The notes: a model not told the origin generated them from the sequence alone. A stretch of DNA of 64,000 nt from Streptomyces sp. NBC_00683 (GCF_036226745.1 NZ_CP109013.1:2604001-2668000), one strand, 5' to 3'. Positions 28,727 to 38,981 are shown, counted from the first letter of the stretch. A program made the numbers and translations.

Positions 28727-30349
28727 CTACTCGACGCCGATCAGCAGGGGTGCCGCCTGGTGGCCGCCCCGGTAGATCACCGTGTCCACGGCGAGGTAGC
28801 CCTCGCGGACGTGCTCCTGGAGGGCGTCGGCCAGGGCGTCGGGGACGTCCTCGCCCAGGACCAGCGTGACGAGTTCGCCGCCCGCCGACAGCATCCGGTC
28901 CAGGACGGTCCGGGCCGTGCCGGGGACGTCCTCGCCGATCACGGCGACGTCCCCGTCGATCAATCCGAGGATGTCGCCCGCCTGGCAGATGCCGGCCATG
29001 GTCCATGACTGCCGTTCGGCGACGGCCAGTTCGGCGTACCGGGTGGCGCCGGCCGCCGCGGTCATCGCCACGACGTCCTCGTCGAAGCCGCGGTCCGGTT
29101 CGTGGACGGCGAGCGCGGCGATGCCCTGGACGGCGGCGCGGGTGGGGATCAGGGCGACGCGGACGCCCTCGGCCCTGGCCTGCTCGGCGGCTGCCGCCGC
29201 GGTGTGGCGCAGTTGGGCGTCGTTGGGCAGCAGGACCACTTCGCGGGCGTGGGCCCGGCGGATCGCGTCGACGAGTTCGCCGCTGGCCGGCGGCTCGCCG
29301 GGGCGCGCAAGCACCGTGGTCGCCCCGGCCTCCGCGCACAGGCCGGAGAGCCCGTCGCCGGGGACCACGACGACGACGCCGCGCTGGGCGGGTTCCAGGT
29401 GGGCGCGGACCCGGTCGGCGGCGAAGTGCGTGATCCGGATCCGGTACGGCCGGCCGGCCTCGACCCCCGCCTCCACGGCCGCTCCGGCGTCGTCGACGTG
29501 GACGTGGACGTTCCACAGGCCGTCGCCGCCGACCACGACGAGGGAGTCGCCCAGCGCGTCCAGTCGGCTCCGCAGCCGGTCGACGGCTTCGTCTCGGGCC
29601 TCCAGCAGGTAGATCACCTCGAAGGCGGGACCGCTGTCCGGGCCCTCCTGGGCGCAGTCGCCGGTCAGGGGCAGTGCGTCGGGGGCCACCTTCGGCGTGC
29701 GCGCCGGTGCCTGCCCGCCGACCGCTTCGCGCAGTGCCCCGAGCACGGTCACGAGGCCTTGCCCGCCCGCGTCCACGACGCCCGCCCGGCTGAGGACGGC
29801 GAGCTGTCCGGTGGTCGCGGCCAGTGCCGTGCGCGCGCCGTCGTAGGCGGCGTCCAGCACGGCCGTGAGTCCGGCGGTGCCCGCGGTGGCCGCGGCGGCT
29901 TCGGCGGCGGCGCCTGCGACGGTCAGCACGGTGCCCTCGACGGGGTGGGCGACGGCCCGGCGGGCAGCGGTGGCGGCTTCGGTCAGGGCGGTGCGCAGGT
30001 GATCCGCGTCACCCGCCTCGGCGAGTACGCCCGCCATGCCGCGCAGCAGCTGGGCCAGGATCGTGCCGGAGTTCCCGCGGGCGCCGATCAGCGCGCCGTG
30101 CGCCATCGCCCGTACGGCGTCGGCGGCGGCGGGCACGGTGGAGCCTGTCTCGTGGGCCGCGAAGACCGCTTCGACGGCTGCCGCCGCGGACTCCACGGTC
30201 AGGTAGAGGTTGGTGCCGGTGTCCCCGTCGGCGACGGGATAGACGTTGATGGCGTCGATCGCCTCGCGCTCGCGGCCCAGGGCTTCCAGCGCCAGTGAGC
30301 ACCAGGTGCGCACCGCGACGGCGTCCAGTTCGTCGGGGGACTGCGGCAC
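28727..30349 (-). CDS. DAK2-domain protein (YloV/FakA-like)
   Basis: The 540-residue protein matches the YloV/FakA family: an N-terminal DhaL-like kinase domain (about 1-200) with the nucleotide/metal motif NVYPVADGDTGTN at 38-50 and GARGNSGTILAQLLRG near 97-112, a middle domain, and a C-terminal DegV-like domain. In Firmicutes FakA phosphorylates fatty acids bound to FakB. Here no fakB is adjacent, so the substrate is inferred only. The GTG at 30349 has a strong AAGGAGGA site; the frame upstream lacks coding bias. It is divergent from rpmB and precedes recG. Confidence 0.88.
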   Translation of the reverse strand: MPQSPDELDAVAVRTWCSLALEALGREREAIDAINVYPVADGDTGTNLYLTVESAAAAVEAVFAAHETGSTVPAAADAVRAMAHGALIGARGNSGTILAQLLRGMAGVLAEAGDADHLRTALTEAATAARRAVAHPVEGTVLTVAGAAAEAAAATAGTAGLTAVLDAAYDGARTALAATTGQLAVLSRAGVVDAGGQGLVTVLGALREAVGGQAPARTPKVAPDALPLTGDCAQEGPDSGPAFEVIYLLEARDEAVDRLRSRLDALGDSLVVVGGDGLWNVHVHVDDAGAAVEAGVEAGRPYRIRITHFAADRVRAHLEPAQRGVVVVVPGDGLSGLCAEAGATTVLARPGEPPASGELVDAIRRAHAREVVLLPNDAQLRHTAAAAAEQARAEGVRVALIPTRAAVQGIAALAVHEPDRGFDEDVVAMTAAAGATRYAELAVAERQSWTMAGICQAGDILGLIDGDVAVIGEDVPGTARTVLDRMLSAGGELVTLVLGEDVPDALADALQEHVREGYLAVDTVIYRGGHQAAPLLIGVE

Positions 30350-30607
30350 CGTGTGGTCCTCCTTGAGGCGGCCGAGGGGGGCGGACTGCACCGCAGAGTA
30401 GCCCTCGCCCGGAGCACCGGACCGGGACAGGGGCGGGCGGGACGGACCTGCGGTCCGTGGTAGTTTCGTATCTCCGACGCAGCCGTTGTATGCTGCTTCG
30501 GTTGCCCGGCGAGAGTCGGGCCATTCCTCCGGTACCGCCACTTCAGTCAAATGAATCCGGCGCGCCGGAATTCACTGTAAGTGCATCTGAAGTCTTTGGA
30601 GTGACCC

Positions 30608-30793
30608 GTGGCTGCCAACTGCGACGTTTGCGGCAAGGGGCCGAGCTTCGGCAACAGCATTTCGCACTCGCACCGCCGTACGTCCCGTCGCTGGAATCCC
30701 AACATCCAGCGCGTGCGTGCCGTGGTCGGTCGGACGCCGAAGCGGCTCAACGTCTGCACCTCGTGCATCAAGGCCGGCAAGGTCGCGCGCTGA
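30608..30793 (+). CDS. rpmB: 50S ribosomal protein bL28
   Basis: The 61-residue protein begins (GTG) [15 protein letters not shown] and contains two Cys pairs (CDVC and CTSC), the zinc-binding C+ form of L28. Streptomyces carries C+ and C- versions, with the C- form zinc-responsive under Zur. This is a C+ copy and thus the zinc-replete type. GGAG lies six bases before the start, and a classic terminator follows. Confidence 0.97.
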   Translation: MAANCDVCGKGPSFGNSISHSHRRTSRRWNPNIQRVRAVVGRTPKRLNVCTSCIKAGKVAR

Positions 30794-30826
30794 CGTTCCC
30801 GTCGTAGCGCAGCCTTCCGGTTGCCC

Positions 30827-30860
30827 AAAAAGCCGGTCCACCTCGGTGGACCGGCTTTTT
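30827..30860 (+). terminator. Rho-independent terminator of rpmB
   Basis: A 16-bp perfect stem (30827-30842 with 30845-30860) closes on a CTCG tetraloop, with five T at the right end and five A at the left. It can serve rpmB and the convergent thiD. Confidence 0.93.
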
Positions 30861-30879
30861 GCTGTGCTCTTTCCCGCCC

Positions 30880-31686
30880 TCAGCGGGCGCGGGTCCGCCA
30901 GCCGTGGTCGACGGGGCCTATCCCGCCGCCCAGCGCGAAGCCCGCTTCGATCGCGCCGGTGACGTACGCCTTCGCGCCCCGTACGGCCGTCGGCACGTCC
31001 TGGCCCTTGGCGAGTCCGCACGCGATCGCCGAGGCCAGGGTGCAGCCCGTGCCGTGGGTGTGCCGGTTGTCGTGTCGCGGTGCGCGCAGCCAGTGCTCCT
31101 CGCTGCCGTCCGTCAGCAGGTCCACGGCCTCGCCGGGCAGGTGTCCGCCCTTGATGACCACCCAGCGGGGCCCGTAGGAGAGCATCTCGGCGGCGGCCCG
31201 CCGCATTCCCTGCTCGTCGGTGACCGTGATCCCGGTGAGCTGGGTCACTTCGTCGAGGTTCGGGGTGGCCACCGTCGCGGCCGGCAGGAGTTTCGTCCGT
31301 ACGGAATCGAGGGCCTCGGCGGCCAGCAGCGCGTCCCCGTGCTTGGAGACCCCGACGGGGTCGACGACGACGGGTGCGTCCGTTCCCGCCAGGAGGCCGG
31401 CGACGGCGTCGACGAGTGCGGCCGAGGACAGCATGCCGGTCTTCACGGCCTGGACGCCGATGTCGTCGACGACACTGCGGTACTGGGCGCGTACGGCTTC
31501 CACGGGAAGGTCCCAGGCCCCCTGGACGCCCAGCGAGTTCTGGGCGGTCACGGCGGTCAGGACGCTCATTCCGTGCGTCCCGAGGGCCAGCATCGTCTTG
31601 AGGTCGGCCTGGATGCCCGCACCGCCGCCGGAGTCGGATCCGGCGACGGTGAGCACTCTGGGCGGAACAGCGGTCGGTATAGCCAT
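30880..31686 (-). CDS. thiD: Hydroxymethylpyrimidine/phosphomethylpyrimidine kinase ThiD
   Basis: ThiD phosphorylates HMP and HMP-P in thiamine pyrimidine synthesis. The 268-residue ribokinase-fold protein has [19 protein letters not shown] near residue 15, [12 protein letters not shown] near 110, the ATP site [10 protein letters not shown] near 173, and [18 protein letters not shown] near 210-230 with the catalytic Asp/Cys region. It starts 10 bp after thiL in the same direction, so it belongs to a thiL-thiD operon. Confidence 0.96.
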   Translation of the reverse strand: MAIPTAVPPRVLTVAGSDSGGGAGIQADLKTMLALGTHGMSVLTAVTAQNSLGVQGAWDLPVEAVRAQYRSVVDDIGVQAVKTGMLSSAALVDAVAGLLAGTDAPVVVDPVGVSKHGDALLAAEALDSVRTKLLPAATVATPNLDEVTQLTGITVTDEQGMRRAAAEMLSYGPRWVVIKGGHLPGEAVDLLTDGSEEHWLRAPRHDNRHTHGTGCTLASAIACGLAKGQDVPTAVRGAKAYVTGAIEAGFALGGGIGPVDHGWRTRAR

Positions 31687-31696
31687 GCCCCGGAAT

Positions 31697-32668
31697 CTAC
31701 TGGGCGTCCTCGATGGAGCCGAAGTGGTCCCAGCCGCCCTTGCTCGTCCAGGGCGCCCCGTCGACGGTGACCTGGGGCAGCGCGGAGGGGTTGAGGACCT
31801 CGCCGATCACCTTCCAGCGGGCGGGGAGCTTCACGTCCTGGGGGAACGTCGCCACGATCGCGTGGTCCTCTCCCCCGGTGAGCACCCACTGCAGCGGGTC
31901 GACGCCGACGGCCTGCCCGATGTCGGACATCTGCGAGGGGATGTCGATCAGTCCGGAGCGCAGATCGATCCTGACCTTGCTGGCCTCCGCGATGTGTCCG
32001 AGGTCGGCGACGAGTCCGTCGCTGACGTCGGTCATGGCCGTGGCGCCGAGTCCGGCCGCCGCGGGGCCCGCGTGGTACGGAGGCTCGGGCCGCCGGTGGG
32101 CCTCGACGAAGGCGCGCGGTGAGCGGAAGCCGCGGGAGAGCACGGCGAATCCGGCGGCGGACCAGCCGAGCCAGCCGGTGACGGCCACGACGTCGCCGGG
32201 CCTGGCACCGGACCGGGTGACGGGTTCGTGGTTGCGCAGGTCGCCGAGCGCGGTGATCGCGACGGTGATGGTGTCGCCGCCGACGACATCGCCCCCGACC
32301 ACGGCGGCACCGGCGACCTGGCATTCGTCACGCAGCCCGTCCATCAGTTCGGCGGCCCAGGTGACCGGGAGGTCGGCGGGTACGACGAGGCCGAGGAGCA
32401 GGGCCGTGGGCACGGCGCCCATGGCCGCGATGTCGGCGAGGTTCTGCGCGGCGGCCTTGCGGCCGACGTCGTACGCGGTCGACCAGTCGCGGCGGAAGTG
32501 CCGCCCTTCCAACAGGATGTCCGTACTGGCCACGACCCTGCGGTCGGGAGCGGCCACGACCGCGGCGTCGTCGCCGGGTCCCAGCCGTACCGCCGGAGTG
32601 GTGGTGAGCCGGGAAGTGAGCTCTCTGATGAGCCCGAACTCCCCCAACTCGCCCACGGTTCCCTTCAC
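31697..32668 (-). CDS. thiL: Thiamine-monophosphate kinase ThiL
   Basis: ThiL makes the cofactor thiamine pyrophosphate from TMP. The 323-residue protein belongs to the PurM/SelD fold: [10 protein letters not shown] near residue 31 binds metal and ATP, and [19 protein letters not shown] near 123 and [17 protein letters not shown] near 212 are family signatures. The start is GTG with a GAGAGG ribosome site. It is the first gene before thiD. I saw no TPP riboswitch upstream. Confidence 0.95.
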   Translation of the reverse strand: MKGTVGELGEFGLIRELTSRLTTTPAVRLGPGDDAAVVAAPDRRVVASTDILLEGRHFRRDWSTAYDVGRKAAAQNLADIAAMGAVPTALLLGLVVPADLPVTWAAELMDGLRDECQVAGAAVVGGDVVGGDTITVAITALGDLRNHEPVTRSGARPGDVVAVTGWLGWSAAGFAVLSRGFRSPRAFVEAHRRPEPPYHAGPAAAGLGATAMTDVSDGLVADLGHIAEASKVRIDLRSGLIDIPSQMSDIGQAVGVDPLQWVLTGGEDHAIVATFPQDVKLPARWKVIGEVLNPSALPQVTVDGAPWTSKGGWDHFGSIEDAQ

Positions 32669-32988
32669 CGAGTCTCACCTCTCATTTATCGCACCGGACA
32701 CCTGTCCGGGCTGCTTCAGCGGCCGGAGGTCCGGACCGTGAACGGGCCGTCGACGGGAGCCGGTGGCCCCGGGACGTACGGGCATCACTGTCCCCCTTCT
32801 GCACCGGTGGGGTTGCGGTCGCGCGCCCTTGCTGCTGTCGGTACCGTCAAGAGATACGTCAACTTCTGTGCTGTGTACGCCACGCTGTGGACGTCAACCG
32901 GCCCGCAGGTCTCCCCGCGGCCCGCGGCAACGCGATAACGTGGCGTCCCTTTCCCCCACATGATCCTCGTGGCCGCCCTGGAGGTTCC
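32669..32988. other. Divergent intergenic region thiL / Lrp-domain gene
   Basis: No gene is supported in these 320 bp. The stretch must hold the promoters of thiL and of the Lrp-domain gene. The CUGAGA and ACCUGAUC elements of a TPP riboswitch were searched for by eye on both strands and not seen. Confidence 0.5.
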
Positions 32989-33222
32989 GTGGTACAGGCG
33001 TACATCCTTATCCAGACCGAGGTGGGCAAGGCGTCGATCGTCGCCGAGACCATCGCAAAGCTCCCGGGAGTGATCCAGGCAGAGGACGTCACAGGCCCCT
33101 ACGACGTGATCGTGCGCGCGCAGGCCGACACGGTCGACGCCCTCGGCCGCATGGTGGTCGCCAAGGTGCAGCAGGTAGACGGCATCACGCGAACGCTGAC
33201 CTGCCCGGTCGTCCACCTCTGA
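32989..33222 (+). CDS. Stand-alone Lrp/AsnC ligand-binding (RAM) domain protein
   Basis: The 77-residue protein (GTG start, GGAGG 5 bases upstream) consists only of the Lrp/AsnC effector domain: QAYILIQTEVGKASIVAETI, then GPYDVIVRAQADTVDALGRM and VDGITRTLTCPVVHL. There is no helix-turn-helix. Such SARD/RAM proteins form dimers or octamers, bind small molecules such as amino acids, and may modulate full-length Lrp regulators by mixed oligomers. The DUF3515 gene follows after 20 bp. Confidence 0.9.
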   Translation: MVQAYILIQTEVGKASIVAETIAKLPGVIQAEDVTGPYDVIVRAQADTVDALGRMVVAKVQQVDGITRTLTCPVVHL

Positions 33223-33242
33223 CCCCCTACTACGCTGGTCCG

Positions 33243-33734
33243 GTGACGCACACCCGCCGCCGGTCCCCCCGATCCGCACTTCTCGCCGCGCCCGCCGCCG
33301 CCCTGCTCGTCCTGGCCGCGGTGGGCTGCTCCTCGGGCGACGCCCGCCTCTCCGTCACGGTTCCCACGCCGTCGCCGGAGGCCGCAGCGTACTGCGAGGA
33401 GCTGCACAAGGAGCTGCCGAAGACCGTCACCGGTCTCGAGCGGAGTGATCCCGGTCCGGATTCCGTGCTGACCGCAGCCTGGGGGGACGGGGCGATCGTA
33501 CTGCGCTGCGGAGTCCCCCGGCCCGCGAAGATGGACGATGTCCAGTCCGAGGCGATCGACGCGGACGGCGTCAACTGGCTGCTGGAGCAGCGGGATGACG
33601 CCGGTCCGCGGTTCACGACCACCTACCGCAAGGCGTATGTCGAGGTGACGCTCGGGGCGGAGTACGCCCACGACGCCACTCCGCTGTCGGCGTTCGCCGT
33701 ACCGGTCAGGGCCACGGTGCCCGACAGCCTCTAG
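33243..33734 (+). CDS. DUF3515 lipoprotein
   Basis: The 163-residue protein has an N-terminal signal (RRRSPRSALLAAPAAALLVLA) with a lipobox-like AVGC at about residues 31-34, so it is probably a membrane-anchored lipoprotein. The body carries the actinobacterial DUF3515 pattern: YCEELHKELPKTV, then WGDGAIVLRCGVPRP, then GVNWLLE. Function is unknown. It forms a likely operon with the Lrp-domain gene and converges on ddlA with only 9 bp between stops. Confidence 0.85.
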   Translation: MTHTRRRSPRSALLAAPAAALLVLAAVGCSSGDARLSVTVPTPSPEAAAYCEELHKELPKTVTGLERSDPGPDSVLTAAWGDGAIVLRCGVPRPAKMDDVQSEAIDADGVNWLLEQRDDAGPRFTTTYRKAYVEVTLGAEYAHDATPLSAFAVPVRATVPDSL

Positions 33735-33743
33735 ACCGCGGGG

Positions 33744-34928
<1,185 letters not shown>

Positions 34929-34962
34929 ATCGCGATGAGCGTACCTGCTGGTAGGGCTCGAG

Positions 34963-35973
34963 TCAGCGCCGCTCGGGCTTGGCGCTGCGCGACATCAGTT
35001 CCTTGACCGCGACCACGGGCGGCTTGCCCTCGTGGACGATGCCGACGACCGTCTCGGTGATGGGCATGTCGACACCGTGCCTGCGTGCCAGATCGAGCAC
35101 CGACTCACAGGACTTGACGCCCTCGGCCGTCTGGCTGGTGGCGGCGACGGTCTCCTGGAGCGTCATCCCCCGGCCCAGGTTGGTGCCGAAGGTGTGGTTG
35201 CGCGACAGCGGGGACGAGCACGTGGCCACCAGGTCGCCGAGGCCCGCGAGTCCGGAGAACGTCAGCGGGTCTGCACCCATGGCGAGGCCGAGGCGGGTGG
35301 TCTCGGCGAGGCCGCGGGTGATGAGCGAGCCCTTGGTGTTGTCGCCGAGGCCCATGCCGTCGGCAATGCCCACGGCGAGACCGATGACGTTCTTGACGGC
35401 GCCGCCGAGTTCGCAGCCGACGACGTCGGTGTTGGTGTACGGCCGGAAGTACGGGGTGTGGCAGGCGGTCTGGAGGCGCTGGGCCACGGATTCGTCCGAG
35501 CAGGCGACGACGGCGGCCGCGGGGCGGCGTTCGGCGATCTCCTTGGCGAGGTTGGGGCCGGTGACGACGGCGATACGGTCCGCGGAGACCTTGGTGACGT
35601 CCTGGATGACCTCGCTCATCCGCTTGGCGGTGCCGAGTTCGACACCCTTCATCAGCGAGACGAGCACCGTGCCCGGTTCCAGGTACGGGACCCAGTCGGC
35701 GAGGTTGGCGCGCAGCGTCTGCGAGGGCACGGCCAGGACCGCGAAGTCGGCGCCGCGCAGCGCCTCGGCTGCGTCGGTGGTGGCCCGGACCGAGGCGGGG
35801 AGCTCAATTCCGGGCAGATAGCCCGGGTTGGTACGGGTGGTGTTGATGGCGTCGGCGACTTCGGCGCGGCGGCCCCAGAGGGTGACCTCGCAGCCCGCGT
35901 CCGCCAGGACCATGGCGAAGGCCGTACCCCATGAGCCGGTTCCGAAGACGGCTGCCTTTGCGGGGTGCGTCAC
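34963..35973 (-). CDS. gpsA: Glycerol-3-phosphate dehydrogenase [NAD(P)+]
   Basis: GpsA reduces dihydroxyacetone phosphate to sn-glycerol 3-phosphate for phospholipids. The 336-residue protein has the Rossmann motif AVFGTGSWGTAFA at residues 8-20, GPNLAKEIAER near 141 and the catalytic Lys in GAVKNVIGLAVGIADG near 190. The GTG start overlaps the plsC stop by four bases (GTGA), coupling it to the acyltransferase that uses the downstream product. The order is plsC-gpsA-ddlA. Confidence 0.96.
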   Translation of the reverse strand: MTHPAKAAVFGTGSWGTAFAMVLADAGCEVTLWGRRAEVADAINTTRTNPGYLPGIELPASVRATTDAAEALRGADFAVLAVPSQTLRANLADWVPYLEPGTVLVSLMKGVELGTAKRMSEVIQDVTKVSADRIAVVTGPNLAKEIAERRPAAAVVACSDESVAQRLQTACHTPYFRPYTNTDVVGCELGGAVKNVIGLAVGIADGMGLGDNTKGSLITRGLAETTRLGLAMGADPLTFSGLAGLGDLVATCSSPLSRNHTFGTNLGRGMTLQETVAATSQTAEGVKSCESVLDLARRHGVDMPITETVVGIVHEGKPPVVAVKELMSRSAKPERR

Positions 35974-36722
35974 GTGGGTCCCTTTCCCTCTGCCGTGCGC
36001 CGCTGTTCAGCACGGGCCTTACGGTGATCGTAGAGCTCGGCGGGGGCCTTCTCGCCGCGTACTTCCTCCAGCTGTGCGGTGACCGCGGCCATGATGGCCT
36101 CGGTGGCACTGCGCAGCACCTCGGGCGTCGGCTCGAGGCCGTAGAAGCGGGAGAGGTCCACCGGCGGTCCCGCCTGGACCGTGAGGGTCTTGCGGGGGAA
36201 CAGCCGGAGCTTGTCGTCCTTGGCGTAGGGCGGCATCGCGAGGTTGGCGCCCCACTGGGCGACGGGGATGACGGGGGCCTTGGTCATCAACGCGACGCGG
36301 GCGGCTCCGGTCTTGCCGGCCATCGGCCACATGTCGGGGTCCCGGGTGAGGGTGCCCTCCGGGTAGAAGGCGACGCATTCGCCCCGCTCGATGGCGTCGA
36401 CGGCGGCGCGGAATGCGTCCAGCGCGTCGGTCGTCTCACGGTATACGGGGATCTGTCCGGTGCCGCGGAGCATCATTCCGACAAAGGGGGTCCTGAACAG
36501 TCCCGCTTTTGCGAGGAGCCGCGGTACCCGGCCGGTGTTGTACTGGAAGTGCCCGTACGAAAGCGGGTCCAGATACGAGTTGTGATTGACCGCTGTGATG
36601 AATCCGCCATCGGCCGGAATGTGTTCCATTCCCCGCCAGTCGCGCTTGAACAGAACCACCAGGGGCGGTTTTGCGATGACCGCCGCCAGGCGGTACCAGA
36701 AGCCGATTCTACGGCGGGACAC
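35970..36722 (-). CDS. plsC: 1-acyl-sn-glycerol-3-phosphate acyltransferase (PlsC)
   Basis: The 250-residue membrane-associated acyltransferase makes phosphatidic acid from lysophosphatidic acid. The catalytic NHNSYLDP (NHX4D) is near residue 39, GTGQIPVYR (block II) near 80, and FYPEGTLTRD (block III) near 110. The GTG at 36722 (VSRRRIGFWYRL) has GAGGAAGG just upstream; an ATG at 36764 is also in frame and would add 14 residues. gpsA overlaps its stop. Confidence 0.92.
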   Translation of the reverse strand: MSRRRIGFWYRLAAVIAKPPLVVLFKRDWRGMEHIPADGGFITAVNHNSYLDPLSYGHFQYNTGRVPRLLAKAGLFRTPFVGMMLRGTGQIPVYRETTDALDAFRAAVDAIERGECVAFYPEGTLTRDPDMWPMAGKTGAARVALMTKAPVIPVAQWGANLAMPPYAKDDKLRLFPRKTLTVQAGPPVDLSRFYGLEPTPEVLRSATEAIMAAVTAQLEEVRGEKAPAELYDHRKARAEQRRTAEGKGPT

Positions 36723-36871
36723 TCGGACGCCTTCCTCTAGGAACTGACCTGCTGCCTGGCTCATGGCGGTGACGTCTCGCCCCAGGCCGCTTCTGTGTGG
36801 AGAACACCGTACGCCTCGCCTGCGGGGGCGGACCTCCGGGTTGTCGTACCGGCAGGCGAGAATAAGTCCTG

Positions 36872-37555
36872 ATGCGTACGGAGGGGGAGATCGCCACGAA
36901 CACCGACCCGACCGAGTCCTGGTCCCTGGTCGTCCCGCTGAAACCCCTCGCACGGGCCAAGAGCCGGTTGGGGCGGGCGGCCGGTGAGGAACTCCGCCCC
37001 CGGTTCGCGCTGGCGTTCGCCCAGGACACGGTGTCCGCCGCATTGTCGTGCCGGGCCGTACGGGATGTGGTGGTCGTCACGGACGACCTGACCGCGGGGG
37101 CGGCGCTGGCCGCGCTCGGGGCCCGCGTCGTGGCCGACGCACCGGCGGCCGGGCTGAACGCCGCGCTGGAGTACGGCGCGCGGTCCGTGCTCGCGCGGCA
37201 CCCCGGCGCCGCGGTGGCCGCCCTCAATGCCGATCTGCCCGCACTGCGCCCGGAGGAATTGGCGCGGGTGCTCGAATTCTCCGCGGCATTTCCGCGCGCA
37301 TTTGTCACCGATACACAGGGAATCGGGACCACATTTCTGTCGGCCGCACCCGGGGTGGAATTGCGGCCGGCCTTCGGCGGGCCGTCCGCGGCACGGCACC
37401 TGGCGTCGGGAGCCGCGCGGATCTCGCTGCCCGGCCTCGACTCCGTGCGCAGGGACGTGGACACGGGCGAGGACCTGCGGGTGGCCCTGGCCCTCGGCGT
37501 GGGGCCCTACACCGCTCAACTGCAGACCTCGGTGGCGCCGGCCGGGGACCGATAG
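36872..37555 (+). CDS. cofC: 2-phospho-L-lactate/phosphoenolpyruvate guanylyltransferase CofC (FbiD)
   Basis: CofC activates the phospho acid that forms the side chain of coenzyme F420. The 227-residue protein has SLVVPLKPLARAKSRLG near residues 18-34, DVVVVTDDLTAG near 65, GLNAALEYG near 93, ALNADLPAL near 115 and TDTQGIGTTFLSA near 144-156, all CofC signatures. Start ATG 36872 has no good ribosome site, and a GGAGGGGGAG run lies just inside the gene with no usable start after it, so a leaderless mRNA is possible. Some codons around 37250-37350 are less GC-rich than usual. Confidence 0.9.
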   Translation: MRTEGEIATNTDPTESWSLVVPLKPLARAKSRLGRAAGEELRPRFALAFAQDTVSAALSCRAVRDVVVVTDDLTAGAALAALGARVVADAPAAGLNAALEYGARSVLARHPGAAVAALNADLPALRPEELARVLEFSAAFPRAFVTDTQGIGTTFLSAAPGVELRPAFGGPSAARHLASGAARISLPGLDSVRRDVDTGEDLRVALALGVGPYTAQLQTSVAPAGDR

Positions 37556-37565
37556 GCTGCCGTTC

Positions 37566-37769
37566 ATGCAGGCGACCTCGTTCACGTACGACTCCGAGAC
37601 CCGCACCGGCAGCGTGCTTCTCGACGACGGCACCCCGGTGGACTTCGATGCCGCCGCCTTCGACGCGGGCAGCCTGCGGCTGCTGCGTCCGGGGCAGCGG
37701 GTGCGGATCGAGACCGAGGGCGAGGGGGCTTCCCTCCGGATCACCCTGGTGACCCTGCAGACGCTGTGA
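37566..37769 (+). CDS. Small cold-shock-domain-like protein
   Basis: The 67-residue protein reads SGSVLLDDGTPVDFDAA-type, with TGSVLLDDGTPVDF near residue 14 and LRLLRPGQRVRIETEG near 38, and ends ITLVTLQTL. This resembles the beta-barrel of cold-shock proteins, which follow the pattern G.V..D.G..V.F...A....... L..GQ.V, but it lacks the aromatic RNP1 KGFGFI motif, so nucleic-acid binding is uncertain. It starts 11 bp after cofC and is probably co-transcribed. Function unknown. Confidence 0.7.
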   Translation: MQATSFTYDSETRTGSVLLDDGTPVDFDAAAFDAGSLRLLRPGQRVRIETEGEGASLRITLVTLQTL

Positions 37770-37788
37770 ACGGCTCCTGACAGCCCGC

Positions 37789-37818
37789 GGGCCGGGCTCC
37801 CCGGAGGGAGCCCGGCCC
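37789..37818. terminator. Bidirectional terminator cofC unit / hupS
   Basis: A perfect 13-bp GC-rich stem (37789-37801 with 37806-37818) with a CGGA loop lies between two convergent genes. Confidence 0.8.
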
Positions 37819-37849
37819 GGCGCGTTTGAGAAGCGAGCGTTGCCCGGTC

Positions 37850-38506
37850 TCACTTCTTGCGTGCGGTGACCTTCTTGGCTGTGGTCTTGCGCGCCGTGGT
37901 CTTCTTCGCGGGCGCCTTCTTCGCCGTGGTCTTCTTGGCGGGTGCGGTCTTGGCGGCCACGGTCTTCTTCGTGGCCGTCGCCTTCTTCGCCGGGGCCGCC
38001 TTCTTCGCGGCCGCGGTGGTCTTCTTGGCCGTGGCGGTGGTCTTCTTCGCCGTGGTCTTCTTCGCTGCGGCCGTGGTCTTCTTCGCCGCGGCGGCGGTCG
38101 TCTTGCGCGCGGTGGCCTTCTTGGCGGTGGCCTTCTTGGCCGCGGCCTTGGCCGTCGTACGGGTGGAAGAACCGCCCGAGAGGCTGCCCTTGGGGGCCTT
38201 CTTCACGGCCACGTCGTTCTTGGGGAGCTTCTTGGAGCCGCTCACCAGGTCCTTGAACCCCTGTCCCGCACGGAAACGCGGGACGGACGTCTTCTTGACC
38301 CGGACGCGCTCACCCGTCTGCGGGTTGCGGGCGTACCGGGCGGGGCGGTCGACCTTCTCGAACGAGCCGAAGCCGGTGACCGATACACGGTCCCCCGCGA
38401 CAACCGCACGGACGATCGCGTCGAGTACCACATCGACTGCGTCTGCGGCCTGCTGGCGGCCGCCGACCTTGTCGGCAATCGCTTCTACGAGCTGCGCCTT
38501 GTTCAC
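37850..38506 (-). CDS. hupS: HupS, HU protein with lysine-rich histone-like tail
   Basis: The 218-residue nucleoid protein has a bacterial HU domain (1-92; GFGSFEKVDRPARYARNPQTG, then the DNA-clamping FRAGQGFKDLV) fused to a long Lys/Ala/Thr tail (about 115-218) with many KKTTA-like repeats similar to linker histone H1. HupS is Streptomyces-type; in S. coelicolor it is up-regulated in sporulating hyphae and condenses spore nucleoids (established). The GTG start has a GAAGGGGAAG ribosome site. Confidence 0.95.
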   Translation of the reverse strand: MNKAQLVEAIADKVGGRQQAADAVDVVLDAIVRAVVAGDRVSVTGFGSFEKVDRPARYARNPQTGERVRVKKTSVPRFRAGQGFKDLVSGSKKLPKNDVAVKKAPKGSLSGGSSTRTTAKAAAKKATAKKATARKTTAAAAKKTTAAAKKTTAKKTTATAKKTTAAAKKAAPAKKATATKKTVAAKTAPAKKTTAKKAPAKKTTARKTTAKKVTARKK

Positions 38507-38649
38507 GTCTTCCCCTTCGGAGACATCGCCGGAACGAAACTGTTCAGGCTTTTTCGCACGTTAGGCAGATATATACCGCAAATCAAACACGAAACGGGCT
38601 AATCACCCTAGTGCCGCAACGAAGTCGACCGCTGCGCTGTTCCGCAGAG

Positions 38650-38877
38650 TCAGTCACCTTCGGGGAATCGGCCCTCATCGAGGTCCTTCATCAACCGGTC
38701 CAGACGCCTTGCCGCGTCCGGGAGATCGTGCTTAGCCGCGGCCGTGACGACCAGCAGCTTCCGGGACAGCGCCATCCTTACGCCCTCCGGGACTTGCAGT
38801 GTGCGCACCCTTGCGTGCGCTTCCTTCAATCGGTCGGCGACTTCGCCATAGAGCTCGAGTTGGCTGTCGCGTCCCAT
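38650..38877 (-). CDS. Small conserved hypothetical protein
   Basis: The 75-residue charged protein begins MGRDSQLELYGEVADRLKEAHARV and is almost entirely helical, ending RRLDRLMKDLDEGRFPEGD. No domain is recognised. The ATG at 38877 is chosen because the frame upstream loses coding bias. It sits between hupS and leuD on the minus strand, a position conserved in Streptomyces as far as I recall. It may be a small coiled-coil or regulator-binding protein. Confidence 0.7.
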   Translation of the reverse strand: MGRDSQLELYGEVADRLKEAHARVRTLQVPEGVRMALSRKLLVVTAAAKHDLPDAARRLDRLMKDLDEGRFPEGD

Positions 38878-38931
38878 GCACCGATTGTGCCATCTGGGGC
38901 GAGTTGTCGCCCGAGGGGGTCTCAACAAGCG

Positions 38932-38965
38932 ACTGCGCCCCCTGCCGGAAGGCAGGGGGCGCAGT
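38932..38965 (-). terminator. Terminator of leuCD
   Basis: A perfect 15-bp stem (38932-38946 with 38951-38965) with a GGAA tetraloop lies 16 bp after the leuD stop. Confidence 0.87.
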
Positions 38966-38981
38966 TCGGGAAAAGCGCTGC

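Noticed and set aside
32669..32988. TPP riboswitch upstream of the thiamine genes
   Set aside because: The conserved CUGAGA and ACCUGAUC elements are not visible on either strand, and thiL/thiD here look like salvage genes without a long structured leader.
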